Source: Lachnospiraceae bacterium
GTDB taxonomy: Bacteria > Bacillota > Clostridia > Lachnospirales > Lachnospiraceae
DNA: 64,000 nucleotides
Assembly: GCA_030523275.1 (NCBI GenBank)
Contig: JAUNIX010000011.1
Location: forward strand, 1-64,000
Reading direction: 5' to 3'
Below the pieces are notes generated by a model that worked only from the letters and a program-made list of their open reading frames with translations, made no database searches and had not been told where the DNA came from. Of the stretch, positions 51,794 to 60,683 are shown piece by piece. Numbering within the stretch: position 1 is the first letter of the stretch; the number at the start of each line of letters is the position of its first letter. Position numbers and translations under genes: made by a program.

Positions 51794-52444
51794 TTAACAT
51801 TTAAGTTTATTTAAAATGAATTGTTTGATTTCATACATGTCATGACAGATAGTATCAGCATGGTCTTGTGAATATCCAAAACGTTTTTCTTCTTTTGCAA
51901 TAACAAATGTACCGGCATCTTTTCCGGCTGTAATACCTGGAGCGGAATCTTCAATGACAATGCAATCTTTAGGAGAAACTGATAAGGAATCAGCGGCCAG
52001 ATAATAAATTTCTGGATTAGGTTTTGCTTCCTTAACGTCATTTCCAGTAACAACAACATCAAAATATTCGAAAATGTCTAATTCTTTTAAAACATTAAGC
52101 ACACTTTTCTTTCGTCCGGAAGATGCAAGTCCTATTTTGATATTATGTTTTCTTAATGTCTGAAGTAATTCATAAATACCAGGGGCAGCAATGGATTGAT
52201 AATCTAAAGGATGCTGAATGATATAATCAGAATATTCCTGCCAAAGTGTTCCGCCGTCTGGCGAATCAATTAATTCCATCATCAGGGCTTTTCCTTTGGC
52301 GAGAGATAAACCGGAAAATTTCCATGAAGTCTCTTTGGAAATTGGAAATCCTTTTTTGTGCAAAAATTGATATATTCGGTTACAATAAAAAATTTCGCTA
52401 TCGATAATGACTCCGTCTAAATCAAATATAACTGCCTTGTGCAT
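51794..52444 (-). CDS. HAD-IA hydrolase (beta-phosphoglucomutase-like)
   Basis: This 216-residue HAD hydrolase has motif I FDLDGVIIDSE, motif II SSG, a motif III lysine in EAKPNPEIYYLAA and motif IV IEDSAPGITAGK. This is the profile of small sugar-phosphate phosphatases and beta-phosphoglucomutases. It sits 39 bp after the DeoR-family regulator gene on the same strand and divergent from mtlD, so hexitol phosphates are possible substrates. That is context only. Confidence 0.87.
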   Translation of the reverse strand: MHKAVIFDLDGVIIDSEIFYCNRIYQFLHKKGFPISKETSWKFSGLSLAKGKALMMELIDSPDGGTLWQEYSDYIIQHPLDYQSIAAPGIYELLQTLRKHNIKIGLASSGRKKSVLNVLKELDIFEYFDVVVTGNDVKEAKPNPEIYYLAADSLSVSPKDCIVIEDSAPGITAGKDAGTFVIAKEEKRFGYSQDHADTICHDMYEIKQFILNKLKC

Positions 52445-52483
52445 TGTTTTATTACCTCCAAAAGTTTAGTGTATATGAAAAAA

Positions 52484-53254
52484 TTATGGTAGATCAAGCA
52501 AGATTACTTCTGTTGATTTTTGAATCTGTGCAAGAACAGATTCTGGAATCTGATTGTCTGTGATCAGATAATCAATGTCCGACCAATTTGCATATTGTAC
52601 AAGTGCAGACGAAAATGCTTTAGAACTATCCGAGATGACAATATTACACTTTGAATTTGGAATGATCGAACTTTTAACCTGAGCATCTGAAAAATCAGTC
52701 ACTGCAGGACCATTATGCCGTTCAAATCCGTTTGTTCCCAAAAATGAGACGGAAACTTTTAGATGATCTATAAAATTGGTAGTCTGAAATCCTTCGACTG
52801 ACATATTCGAAGAATTTAATTGACCACCGGTAATGATAATCGTATTGTTGCTGTTAGCAAGTACATTGGCAACAGATAAAGAAGCAGTTACGATGGTGTA
52901 GTTTGATTTTGTTGCCAGTAACTTTGCCAGATGTGTAATCGTACTTCCGGCATCTAAAAAAATCACTTCATTTTCGGGAATGTATTCAAATGCTTTTTCG
53001 CAAAGTTTTGCTTTGATGTCTGCAGATTTATTGATACGATCTTCGGTTGGTATATTGCTGAATTCGTAGATGGAGGTCGCACCTCCATGACTTCGTTGAA
53101 TCAATCCCTGTTCATTTAAAAATATTAAATCTCTGCGGATGGTTTCTCTAGAAACTTGAAAGTGTTTAGCCAGAGAATTGATTTTGACACTTCCTTGCAT
53201 ATCAAGAAGACGTAGTATTTCTTTTTGGCGTTCAGCTGCGATTACTTTTTCCAT
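52484..53254 (-). CDS. DeoR-family transcriptional regulator
   Basis: This 256-residue repressor has an N-terminal DeoR helix-turn-helix (INSLAKHFQVSRETIRRDL, then QRSHGGA) and a C-terminal sugar-phosphate sensor domain (FLDAGSTITHLAKLL). It is divergent from mtlD and probably represses it, with a hexitol phosphate as inducer. The start at 53254 follows GGGGAG; the longer upstream frame extends into the control region. Repeated ACAAAAATAC-like sequences in the shared control region are candidate operators. Confidence 0.9.
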   Translation of the reverse strand: MEKVIAAERQKEILRLLDMQGSVKINSLAKHFQVSRETIRRDLIFLNEQGLIQRSHGGATSIYEFSNIPTEDRINKSADIKAKLCEKAFEYIPENEVIFLDAGSTITHLAKLLATKSNYTIVTASLSVANVLANSNNTIIITGGQLNSSNMSVEGFQTTNFIDHLKVSVSFLGTNGFERHNGPAVTDFSDAQVKSSIIPNSKCNIVISDSSKAFSSALVQYANWSDIDYLITDNQIPESVLAQIQKSTEVILLDLP

Positions 53255-53329
53255 ATCATAGACTCCCCTTTTTATCATTATAATATTGAAACAATTTGTA
53301 TTATACATAAAATGCACTCATAAGTCAAC

Positions 53330-53423
53330 AAAAAAACAAAAAAATACACACAGTATCTTGACAATCAGACGGAGGGAGACTAAAATTAAAACACAAAATA
53401 CAACAAAAAAACACAAAAATACT
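53330..53423. promoter_or_regulatory. mtlD control region: promoter and repeated operator-like motifs
   Basis: TTGACA (53358-53363) and TAAAAT (53381-53386) are separated by 17 bases and form a good plus-strand promoter. Around it are three direct copies of an ACAAAAATAC-like motif (near 53336, 53391 and 53412). Direct CAAAA-rich repeats are common DeoR-family operators, so the divergent regulator probably binds here. Confidence 0.6.
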
Positions 53424-53444
53424 ACTATGGCAAGGAGGAAGAAG

Positions 53445-54602
53445 ATGAAAGCATTACATTTTGGAGCTGGAAAAATTGGCAGAGGTTTTATAGGAGATCT
53501 GTTATATGAAAGTGGATATGAGACAACATTTGTGGATGTAAATCAAGTCTTAAATGATGAACTAAATCAATATCATAATTATTATTTATATGTAATCGAA
53601 GAACAATATAAAAGAAAAGAAATAAGACATGTATCGGCACTTTCTCCAGTCTCACAATCTGAAGAAGTAACAGTGGCGATGATGGAAGCCGATTTGGTTA
53701 CGACAGCGGTATTGGCAGATAATTTTCCAAAGATAGCAGTGAATCTTGCAAAAGGCTTAAGAGCAAGAAGAAAAGAGGGAAAGGAAAAAATCAATTTAAT
53801 TCCCTGTGAAAATGCGTTGCTATGTGGAGATTTATTAAAAACAGAAATCTTAAAAACAGGCATATTGACAGAGGAAGAGCTTGAAGAAGCAGCTTCTATT
53901 CCCAATACAGCGGTAGATCGTATGGTGTTTGGAACTACAAAAGATGGCAGAGATGGTATTGATATTGGAAAAGATTATGAGTTAGTTATCGAAAAAGATA
54001 AGTTAAGACAACCGAATGAAAAACCATTAAAAGGAGCCACTTATACGGATAATTTGCAAAAATATTTAGAACGTAAATTATATGTGATTAATGGCGGACA
54101 TGCATGGTCTGGTTATATAGCTCACAATATGGGATATGAAATTATTCAGGATTATTTTGCTGATCCCAAAAACATCCAAATGACAAAAGATGTTATGACT
54201 GAGATTGCAGCATTACTCGAGAAAAAACACGGATTTTCGCACACGGAAATGGCAGACTATATCGAATTTGCAGTTAATCGATTTTTAACGCCAGGTGTTG
54301 TTGATACGGTATCACGTATTTCTAGAGCACCAATTCGTAAGTTGGGAGCAAACGATCGATTAGTAGGGCCTGCAATGCAATGTGCAAAAGCAGGATTACC
54401 AAATAATATGATGTTAAAGGGCATTGCTGCCGCCTTTTTGTTTGATGTTAAAGAAGATGAGCAGTCCGTGGAATTGCTTGCTTATGTAAGGAAACATGGA
54501 ATTGAGGCAGCAATTACATACTATACAGCTATTCCATCAGATACAGATTCATTTGAGGAAATTTTAAATAATTATAGAGAGTTAAAAGAACTAAAACATT
54601 GA
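53445..54602 (+). CDS. mtlD: Mannitol-1-phosphate 5-dehydrogenase
   Basis: This 385-residue polyol dehydrogenase converts mannitol-1-phosphate and NAD to fructose-6-phosphate. It has the N-terminal MKALHFGAGKIGRGFIG nucleotide loop, NLIPCENAL in the middle, and the catalytic region KLYVINGGHAW with the conserved Lys, Asn and His. AAGGAGG precedes ATG 53445; the upstream frame crosses the promoter and is not coding. No mannitol PTS is adjacent, so the substrate must come from another transporter or the enzyme may work in the reverse direction. Confidence 0.95.
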   Translation: MKALHFGAGKIGRGFIGDLLYESGYETTFVDVNQVLNDELNQYHNYYLYVIEEQYKRKEIRHVSALSPVSQSEEVTVAMMEADLVTTAVLADNFPKIAVNLAKGLRARRKEGKEKINLIPCENALLCGDLLKTEILKTGILTEEELEEAASIPNTAVDRMVFGTTKDGRDGIDIGKDYELVIEKDKLRQPNEKPLKGATYTDNLQKYLERKLYVINGGHAWSGYIAHNMGYEIIQDYFADPKNIQMTKDVMTEIAALLEKKHGFSHTEMADYIEFAVNRFLTPGVVDTVSRISRAPIRKLGANDRLVGPAMQCAKAGLPNNMMLKGIAAAFLFDVKEDEQSVELLAYVRKHGIEAAITYYTAIPSDTDSFEEILNNYRELKELKH

Positions 54603-54610
54603 TGAAAGAA

Positions 54611-54664
54611 AAAGCAGGAGGAGCATGATAAAAATAGGGGATACAAAGGCTCCTTCTGCTTTTT
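54611..54664. terminator. Bidirectional terminator between mtlD and the GntR gene
   Basis: AAAGCAG-GAGGAGC pairs with GCTCC-TTCTGCTTT with a bulge and a long loop, followed by TT. It separates two convergent genes. Confidence 0.7.
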
Positions 54665-54665
54665 G

Positions 54666-55418
54666 TTAGCCGTTTCTTCTTGTGGCAATAATTTTGAAAT
54701 TAGAAAATGCATTTGTGTCTTTGGCAAGAGAAAATTCAATTGGTTGTCCACTTGTATCATAGGTAATTGTTTTTACAAATTGGATGGCAGTATTTTCTGG
54801 TATTTGTAATAAGTGTGCATCCTCAGCGGAAGCATTAATTGCCCAAAACATTTTTTCTGCATAAGAAGTTTCAATTCCACTTTCTTTTTTCATAATATCG
54901 AATAATGAATGTTCCTCAAGATCAAAATCCTGCAAATTTGGAATTAAGACTTTAGGTATATATGTAGTGACTAATTCGGCAGATTGCTGATTAATCGTAC
55001 GGAGTCTTTTAATTGAAAAAAAATCTTGTTCAGACGGTCCGAAGACTTCAGATAGAATTGAGTTATTTTGCACGATGTCAAAATGGAGTACCCTCGTAGA
55101 ATAAGTGCTACAATTGGTTCTTGCCTCTTCATTAAAATTCATTAAATCATTTAAATTACGAAATTCAAAAGGTTTTCCTTTGACGAGAGTACCAATGCCT
55201 CGTTTTTTTTCTAGATAATTTTCCTGACATAAATCTCGGATTGCTTGTCGGATAGTTGGTCTGCTGACACCGTATTCATCCATAAGCTTGAATTCGGATG
55301 GCAGGTAAGAATTTTTTGGATAATAGGAAGAAATGATTTTATCCTTGATGTCTTCTTTTACCTGAACATATAGAGGTAGGCTTTCAGAATGGTTTTTATA
55401 AGTACGTTTTTCGTTCAT
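54666..55418 (-). CDS. GntR/HutC-family transcriptional regulator
   Basis: This 250-residue regulator has an N-terminal winged helix (PLYVQVKEDIKDKI, SEFKLMDEYGVSRPTIRQAI) and a C-terminal UTRA ligand-binding domain. It is divergent from the SDR/mannose-PTS/Dha operon and probably controls it. A palindrome GACGT-N4-ACGTC at that operon's transcription start is the best operator candidate. The ligand is probably a sugar phosphate from the pathway, as for other HutC-type regulators. Confidence 0.9.
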   Translation of the reverse strand: MNEKRTYKNHSESLPLYVQVKEDIKDKIISSYYPKNSYLPSEFKLMDEYGVSRPTIRQAIRDLCQENYLEKKRGIGTLVKGKPFEFRNLNDLMNFNEEARTNCSTYSTRVLHFDIVQNNSILSEVFGPSEQDFFSIKRLRTINQQSAELVTTYIPKVLIPNLQDFDLEEHSLFDIMKKESGIETSYAEKMFWAINASAEDAHLLQIPENTAIQFVKTITYDTSGQPIEFSLAKDTNAFSNFKIIATRRNG

Positions 55419-55609
55419 AAATATCGTGTATCCTTTTCCGTGTTTAAAAATGAAGTAAATGTTACAAAATAATAATATCTAAGCATAAATTTTACCATAA
55501 ATGAAACTTGAAGTCTATTTCCTTTTGCATTTTGCATAAAAAATTTGCAAATTTATGTAAAAAACAAAAAATAATGTGGCAAAAGTTGTGAAAAAGTTGA
55601 AAAAAGCAG

Positions 55610-55638
55610 TTGCTTTTTTAGTGATATAGTGATATTAT
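55610..55638 (+). promoter_or_regulatory. Promoter of the SDR/mannose-PTS/Dha operon
   Basis: TTGCTT and TATTAT are separated by 17 bases. Transcription should begin near 55645, directly at the following palindrome. Confidence 0.7.
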
Positions 55639-55646
55639 ACAGACAA

Positions 55647-55660
55647 GACGTTAGGACGTC
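55647..55660 (+). promoter_or_regulatory. Candidate GntR operator
   Basis: GACGTTAGGACGTC has perfect 5-bp arms around TAGG. Its place at the predicted transcription start, in the region shared with the divergent GntR gene, suggests repression by that protein. Confidence 0.55.
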
Positions 55661-55702
55661 ATTACATTTAAAACATAAAAAGGCCAGAAGGAGGAAGAAA
55701 GA

Positions 55703-56506
55703 ATGGGTAAAAAATGGATGGATTTAGACGGCAAGGTCATCATTGTCACTGGAGGAAGTATGGGAATCGGAGCTCATATTGTGGATACTCTAGTGGCATG
55801 TAATGCAAAAGTCGCAATCGCAGATTTGTCACCATGTGATAAATATGAAGATAACGAAAATGTGATTTATGTTCCATGTAATGTAACGAAACTGGAAAGT
55901 GTTGAAGACATGGTAAAAACAGTGGTCGATACATTTGGAAGAGTGGATGGACTTGTAAATAATGCAGGCGTTAACAGACCGAGAATGCTTGTGGATTACT
56001 ACAATGGAAATCCATATTATGAAAACGATGAAGATGATTTTTATTTCATGGTCGATGTGAATATGAAAGGTGTTATGTTCTGTGCACAAGCAGTAGCGAG
56101 AGTGATGATTGAACAAAAAAGTGGTGTCATCGTAAATATGACTTCGGAAGCAGGAATGGAAGGTTCAAAATGTCAGAATATTTATTCAGCAACGAAAGGT
56201 GCTGTAAACTCCTTTACTTTATCTTGGGCAAAAGAGTTGGGACAATTTAATATTCGTGTCGTTGCAGTTGCTCCTGGAATCAATGAGCCAACACCGATGG
56301 GAAATCCAGAACATGTAAAAGAATTAGCATATACGCGTGGACAGGATGCAAATAATGTTGCAACAGATTACCAGAAAATTATTCCACTGGGAAGAGTTGG
56401 GTTGTTGGATGAAATTGCTGATCATGTGGCGTATCTCCTTTCTGACCACGCTTCTTATATCACAGGAACGATTAGTAATATTACAGGTGGTAAGTCCAGA
56501 GGATAA
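55703..56506 (+). CDS. Short-chain dehydrogenase, sorbitol-6-phosphate dehydrogenase-like (SorF-like)
   Basis: This 267-residue SDR has the NAD loop TGGSMGIG, the NNAGV motif, and catalytic Ser, Tyr and Lys in VNMTSEAGM and YSATKGAVNSF. It ends ITGGKSRG, which I associate with the sorbitol-6-phosphate 2-dehydrogenases of lactobacillus sorbose and sorbitol operons. It heads an operon with a mannose-family PTS, as SorF does. The likely reaction is hexitol-6-phosphate to ketohexose-6-phosphate. The exact polyol is uncertain. Confidence 0.85.
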   Translation: MGKKWMDLDGKVIIVTGGSMGIGAHIVDTLVACNAKVAIADLSPCDKYEDNENVIYVPCNVTKLESVEDMVKTVVDTFGRVDGLVNNAGVNRPRMLVDYYNGNPYYENDEDDFYFMVDVNMKGVMFCAQAVARVMIEQKSGVIVNMTSEAGMEGSKCQNIYSATKGAVNSFTLSWAKELGQFNIRVVAVAPGINEPTPMGNPEHVKELAYTRGQDANNVATDYQKIIPLGRVGLLDEIADHVAYLLSDHASYITGTISNITGGKSRG

Positions 56507-56526
56507 AGTATCAGGAGGATATGACA

Positions 56527-56946
56527 GTGAATCAGAAGCAATTACCGTGGATTATATTAATGACACATGGGGAAGCAGGAGTAGAGTTAAAACGTAGTGC
56601 AGAGATGATAGCCGGAGAATTACAAGATGTCTATTGTTTATCGTTAATGGAAGGAATGGATCCTTTTGACTATGCAAGAGAATTAGGGGATCTATTAGCT
56701 TCTGCACCAGATGATACGATTATTCTGACAGATTTATTCGGAGGAACACCATCAAATACTGCTGCTGCATTTGCAATAAAAAAGAATTATACAGTATTGT
56801 CAGGGTTAAATCTGGCAATGCTAATAGAAGCTGAAATGCAGAGAAATGTGATGACTGGTGAGGAACTGGCAGAAGATATTATATTAGCAGCAAGAGAAGG
56901 CATCAAAAATATCCGTACAATTATGGAGGAAAGGAAGAAAAAATGA
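56527..56946 (+). CDS. PTS mannose-family EIIA component
   Basis: This 139-residue EIIA of the mannose family has phospho-His14 in ILMTHGEAG and the family segment ILTDLFGGTPSN. The start is probably GTG 56527, eight bases after AGGAGG; ATG 56521 is only two bases from that site. It carries phosphate from HPr to the EIIB that follows. It lacks the features I would expect of a DhaM-type phosphodonor for the downstream DhaK/DhaL, though a dual role cannot be excluded. Confidence 0.9.
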   Translation: MNQKQLPWIILMTHGEAGVELKRSAEMIAGELQDVYCLSLMEGMDPFDYARELGDLLASAPDDTIILTDLFGGTPSNTAAAFAIKKNYTVLSGLNLAMLIEAEMQRNVMTGEELAEDIILAAREGIKNIRTIMEERKKK

Positions 56947-57437
56947 TGGAAGGTATTAAGTTAGTACGAATTGATTTTCGTCTCATCCATGGACAGGTTA
57001 TTACAAAATGGAGCAAATTAATTAATACAACTCGTATTGTCGTAGTAAATGATGCATTAGCAAAAGATGAATTTATGGCAGATATTTATGTTATGGCGGC
57101 ACCTTCAGGAGTGCAAGTAGATGTTATTTCCTTAGATGGTTTCGAAACGAATGCAAAGTCAGGGGAATATGATAAAGGAAATGTGCTGATATTATTCAGA
57201 GGGATTGAAGATGCAAAAGCAGCTGTCGATCGGGGACTGGCATTTAAACATGTTCAAATTGGTGGACTGGGAAGCGGAAATGGAAGAACCATGGTTGTAA
57301 AAGGAATTTCTATAGACGAAGCTGATATTCAGAATTTACAAGCAATTGAGGCGACAGGAGCAGAAGTTACATTTCAGGTGACTCCTGAAGAGAAAAAGTT
57401 AACTTTAGATGGAGCAATTAAGAAAGTGAGAGGATAA
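56943..57437 (+). CDS. PTS mannose-family EIIB component
   Basis: This 164-residue EIIB of the mannose/fructose/sorbose family has the phospho-histidine His16 in RIDFRLIHGQVITKW, the standard motif for these histidine-phosphorylated EIIBs. It overlaps the EIIA stop by four bases and is followed after three bases by EIIC. The alternative start at 56946 differs by one residue. Confidence 0.94.
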   Translation: MMEGIKLVRIDFRLIHGQVITKWSKLINTTRIVVVNDALAKDEFMADIYVMAAPSGVQVDVISLDGFETNAKSGEYDKGNVLILFRGIEDAKAAVDRGLAFKHVQIGGLGSGNGRTMVVKGISIDEADIQNLQAIEATGAEVTFQVTPEEKKLTLDGAIKKVRG

Positions 57438-57440
57438 AGT

Positions 57441-58184
57441 ATGTTAGGTGTAAGTATTTTTACAGGAATTTACTATTGGATTATGAAAACTGACGTTGGT
57501 TATGCATTTACTCATGCATTGCGTCAGCCATTGTTTGCTTCCTTATTCATTGGATTATTGATGGGGGATGTAAAACAGGCAATTATCATTGGTGCAGCAG
57601 TACAGATTTTGTACATTGGTTTGGTTGCAGCTGGTTCAAACTTACCAGCAGATGACTGTCTGGCAGGGTTGATTGCAGTGCCAATCGCATTAAATGCTGG
57701 ATTGACAACAGAGCAGGCAATTGCGTTGGCAGTACCAGTTGGTGTATTGGGTGTATTTTTAGATCAGATTAGAAAAACTGTGAATGTCGTTTTTGTTCAT
57801 ATGGGTGATAAATATGCAGATGATGGAAATGCACGTGGAATTGTTTTATGTAATGTTGTGTATCCAACAATTTTAAGTTTCTTTATGAGATTTCCGGTTC
57901 CATTTCTTGCGAATATGTACGGTGCAAGTGCAGTACAGAATTTTATGAATACGATTCCAGCATGGTTGACACAAGGATTCTCTGTAGCAGGTGGATTACT
58001 TCCAGCGTTAGGTTTTGCTTTAACTTTATTTGTAATTGGAAAGAAAGAGTTAATGCCTTTATTCTTTATTGGTTACTTCCTTGTGATCGTAAGTGGTATT
58101 ACAGTATTTGAATCAGCAATCTTTGCAATTTGTATTATTTTGTTAATTATGGTTTATGTTAATAAAACACAGGAGGAGGCATAA
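57441..58184 (+). CDS. PTS mannose-family EIIC permease
   Basis: This 247-residue membrane subunit of the mannose-family PTS has HALRQPLFASLFIGLLMGD, QILYIGLVAAGSNLPADD and the following helices typical of ManY/SorA. With EIID it forms the sugar channel. It sits in the standard order EIIA-EIIB-EIIC-EIID. The acidic PADD pair after helix 2 is family-typical. Confidence 0.94.
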   Translation: MLGVSIFTGIYYWIMKTDVGYAFTHALRQPLFASLFIGLLMGDVKQAIIIGAAVQILYIGLVAAGSNLPADDCLAGLIAVPIALNAGLTTEQAIALAVPVGVLGVFLDQIRKTVNVVFVHMGDKYADDGNARGIVLCNVVYPTILSFFMRFPVPFLANMYGASAVQNFMNTIPAWLTQGFSVAGGLLPALGFALTLFVIGKKELMPLFFIGYFLVIVSGITVFESAIFAICIILLIMVYVNKTQEEA

Positions 58185-58186
58185 TC

Positions 58187-59008
58187 ATGGCAGAAGAAAA
58201 GAGATTACTTACAGAAAAAGATGTCAAAAAAAGTTGGTTATTATATTATTTCTTTGCTGAAACAGGAATTAGTTATGAACGTTTGCAGGCTCTTGGTCTT
58301 ACAATGTCTCTAATTCCGATTCTTAAAAAATTATATCCTGATAAAAAGGATTTTGCAGCAGCATTAAAAAGGCATATGACATTTTATAATACAGAAGCCG
58401 TATTTGGTAGTGTGATTAATGGTATTACTATTGCAATGGAAGAACAAAAATCATTAGGAGCACCGATTGATGATGAAACGATTACGAGTATTAAATCAGG
58501 ATTAATGGGTCCGATGGCCGGTGTTGGTGATTCTCTTGATTGGGCAACATTTAAACCGATTATCTTTGCATTAGGTGCTACATTATCTGCATCAGGTAAT
58601 CCATTAGGTTGTTTTGTATTGTTATTATTACCAATTATCCAAGTTATTATTGGTACAAATTTATCTGCATTTGGATATCGTGCTGGACGTTCTTCTGTTA
58701 AAAGTCTTCTTGGTTCTGGTAAGATTCAGCAGTTATTAACAGCAGCAAGTGCATTAGGTATCTTCATGATGGGTGCATTGTCATCTACATATGTTAAGTT
58801 ATCGACACCATTAGAATTTACATTTGGTAAAGGCAATGATCCTTGGGTTGTCCAGAATATTTTAGATGGTATTGTACCAGGTATTTTACCGTTGGCAGCT
58901 GTATTAGGTGTTTACTGGTGGTTGACAAAGAAAAATCAAAATATGGTTGCAATTATGTTGATTATTCTTGCTATCTCATTAGTTGGAGCTTTTGTAGGAA
59001 TATTCTAA
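58187..59008 (+). CDS. PTS mannose-family EIID permease
   Basis: This 273-residue EIID begins with the usual cytosolic segment (LTEKDVKKSWLLYYFFAETG, then HMTFYNTEAVFGSVI). It has the signature LMGPMAGVGDSLDWATFKPI and membrane helices at the C-terminus. It completes the mannose-family transporter together with EIIC. The start lies two bases after EIIC with GGAGG. The substrate is not deducible but is probably a polyol or ketose, given the SDR in the operon. Confidence 0.94.
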   Translation: MAEEKRLLTEKDVKKSWLLYYFFAETGISYERLQALGLTMSLIPILKKLYPDKKDFAAALKRHMTFYNTEAVFGSVINGITIAMEEQKSLGAPIDDETITSIKSGLMGPMAGVGDSLDWATFKPIIFALGATLSASGNPLGCFVLLLLPIIQVIIGTNLSAFGYRAGRSSVKSLLGSGKIQQLLTAASALGIFMMGALSSTYVKLSTPLEFTFGKGNDPWVVQNILDGIVPGILPLAAVLGVYWWLTKKNQNMVAIMLIILAISLVGAFVGIF

Positions 59009-59027
59009 AATTGGAGGAAATCAGAAG

Positions 59028-59663
59028 ATGGAATTTACAAACTCAGAAGGCATTAAATTAGTAGAGCAAGTTATTTTGCGTATAAAAGAAAATCGAGATT
59101 ATCTAAGCTGTGTTGATGGAGAAGCCGGAGATGGAGATCATGGTATTAATATGAGTAAAGGAATGACATTTGCACAAGAAGAAATTACCAATAAAAATCA
59201 TGTAACGATGAGTGAGGGTTTTATGACCATCAGCAAAATACTAATTAGTAAAATCGGAGGTTCTATGGGACCTTTGTATGGAAGTTTTTTCCGTGGTTTG
59301 GGGATTGCTTCTAAAAAAGAAGATATAATCAACAAAGATGTTATGTCAAAGATGCTGAATAAAGCGTATTCCAATCTTACTGGTTTGACAGATGCAAAAC
59401 CGGGAGATAAGACCTTGATTGATGTCTTATCCCCGGCAATCGAGGCATATGATGCGAGTGAAGGTGATTTCAAAACAGCATTAGAAGATATGATAGCAGC
59501 TGGTGAGGCCGGTTTGCTCTCCACAAAAGATATGATTGCGAAAATCGGACGAAGCAGCCGTTTGGGAGAACGTTCTAGAGGGCATCAGGATGCTGGTGCA
59601 ACGTCTTGTTACATCATTTTAAAAGCAATCGCAGATGCATCTATAGAATTACTTGAGAACTGA
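59028..59663 (+). CDS. dhaL: DhaL-type dihydroxyacetone kinase subunit (ATP/ADP-binding)
   Basis: This 211-residue DhaL protein holds the nucleotide that phosphorylates dihydroxyacetone bound to DhaK. DGEAGDGDHGINMSKG carries the Mg-binding aspartates, followed by GGSMGPLYGSFFRG, and the C-terminal region has GRSSRLGERSRGHQDAGATS. In PEP-dependent systems DhaL is recharged by DhaM; no DhaM is present here. ADP-bound or ATP-exchanging forms cannot be told apart by eye. Confidence 0.92.
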   Translation: MEFTNSEGIKLVEQVILRIKENRDYLSCVDGEAGDGDHGINMSKGMTFAQEEITNKNHVTMSEGFMTISKILISKIGGSMGPLYGSFFRGLGIASKKEDIINKDVMSKMLNKAYSNLTGLTDAKPGDKTLIDVLSPAIEAYDASEGDFKTALEDMIAAGEAGLLSTKDMIAKIGRSSRLGERSRGHQDAGATSCYIILKAIADASIELLEN

Positions 59664-59674
59664 AAGGAGACATA

Positions 59675-60670
59675 ATGCAAAGATTTGTAAATAATGCAGA
59701 TTTTATCGTAGATGATATGCTGCAAGGGCTTGTGAAAGCAAATCCTGAAATTAAATTTTGTGATGAAAACGATCATGTTATTTCCAAAGCGGTCATGACA
59801 GAAAATAAAGTCGGCTTAGTGACTGGCGGAGGAAGTGGTCATGAACCAGCATTTGTAGGCTATATTGGTGATGGAATGTTGGACTCTGTTGCGATTGGTG
59901 AAGTCTTTGCGTCTCCACCTGCACAGGCATTTTATGACGCAATCATGGATGCGGATCAGGGGAAAGGTGTTGCTGTTTTATTTGGAAATTATGCCGGAGA
60001 TAATATGAATGTCAAAATGGCAGTACAGATGGCAGAAGACGAAGATATTGAAGTAAAATATCTTGTTGCCAATGATGATGTTGCATCTGCACCAAAAGAA
60101 GAAAAAGAAAGACGGCATGGAATTGCCGGTGGATTTTTCATGTGGAAAATTGGTGGGGCAAAAGCAGCTCTAGGTGCTGATATTGATGAGGTAATAGCAT
60201 CAGCAAAAAATGTAGTGGATAGAACAAGAAGTATCTGTGTTGGACTAGCTCCATGTACGATTCCTGCAGTCGGTCATACTAATTTTCAGATTGTGGATGG
60301 CACAATGGAATTTGGTGTTGGGCATCATGGAGAACAGGGAACAAAAGTAGAAGATTTAAAATCATCGAATGAGATTGCGTCTGAAATGACAGAAACAATC
60401 TTAGAAGATTTTGATTTTGAAGATTCACATGAATTGGCTGTGATGATATCAGGACTTGGGGCAACCCCATTGATGGAATTGTATGTACTATATAATCAGG
60501 TTGAAAATGTATTAAGTTCAAAGGGACACAAAATTCTAAAAGTTTATATTGGCGATTTTGTGACATCTCTTGACATGAATGGTGTATCTTTGACGCTTGT
60601 TGATTTAGATGATGAAATCAAAGAATTATTAGATCAACCGGCAAAACCAATTGGAATGAAAAATTATTAA
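59675..60670 (+). CDS. dhaK: DhaK-type dihydroxyacetone kinase subunit (substrate-binding)
   Basis: This 331-residue DhaK binds dihydroxyacetone as a hemiaminal on a histidine, here His218 in FGVGHHGEQG, with GGGSGHEPAFVGYIGDG at the N-terminal phosphate-site loop. It follows dhaL by 11 bp; the order L-K is reversed from the usual K-L-M. Relatives of DhaK phosphorylate other short ketoses such as erythrulose, so the true substrate may differ in this polyol operon. Confidence 0.92.
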   Translation: MQRFVNNADFIVDDMLQGLVKANPEIKFCDENDHVISKAVMTENKVGLVTGGGSGHEPAFVGYIGDGMLDSVAIGEVFASPPAQAFYDAIMDADQGKGVAVLFGNYAGDNMNVKMAVQMAEDEDIEVKYLVANDDVASAPKEEKERRHGIAGGFFMWKIGGAKAALGADIDEVIASAKNVVDRTRSICVGLAPCTIPAVGHTNFQIVDGTMEFGVGHHGEQGTKVEDLKSSNEIASEMTETILEDFDFEDSHELAVMISGLGATPLMELYVLYNQVENVLSSKGHKILKVYIGDFVTSLDMNGVSLTLVDLDDEIKELLDQPAKPIGMKNY

Positions 60671-60683
60671 TTAGGAGGCAAAA

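Noticed and set aside
56521-56946. Mannose-type EIIA as a DhaM protein
   Set aside because: It has the transporter-type ILTDLFGGTPSN segment and sits in the standard EIIA-B-C-D order; DhaM function is only a side possibility.
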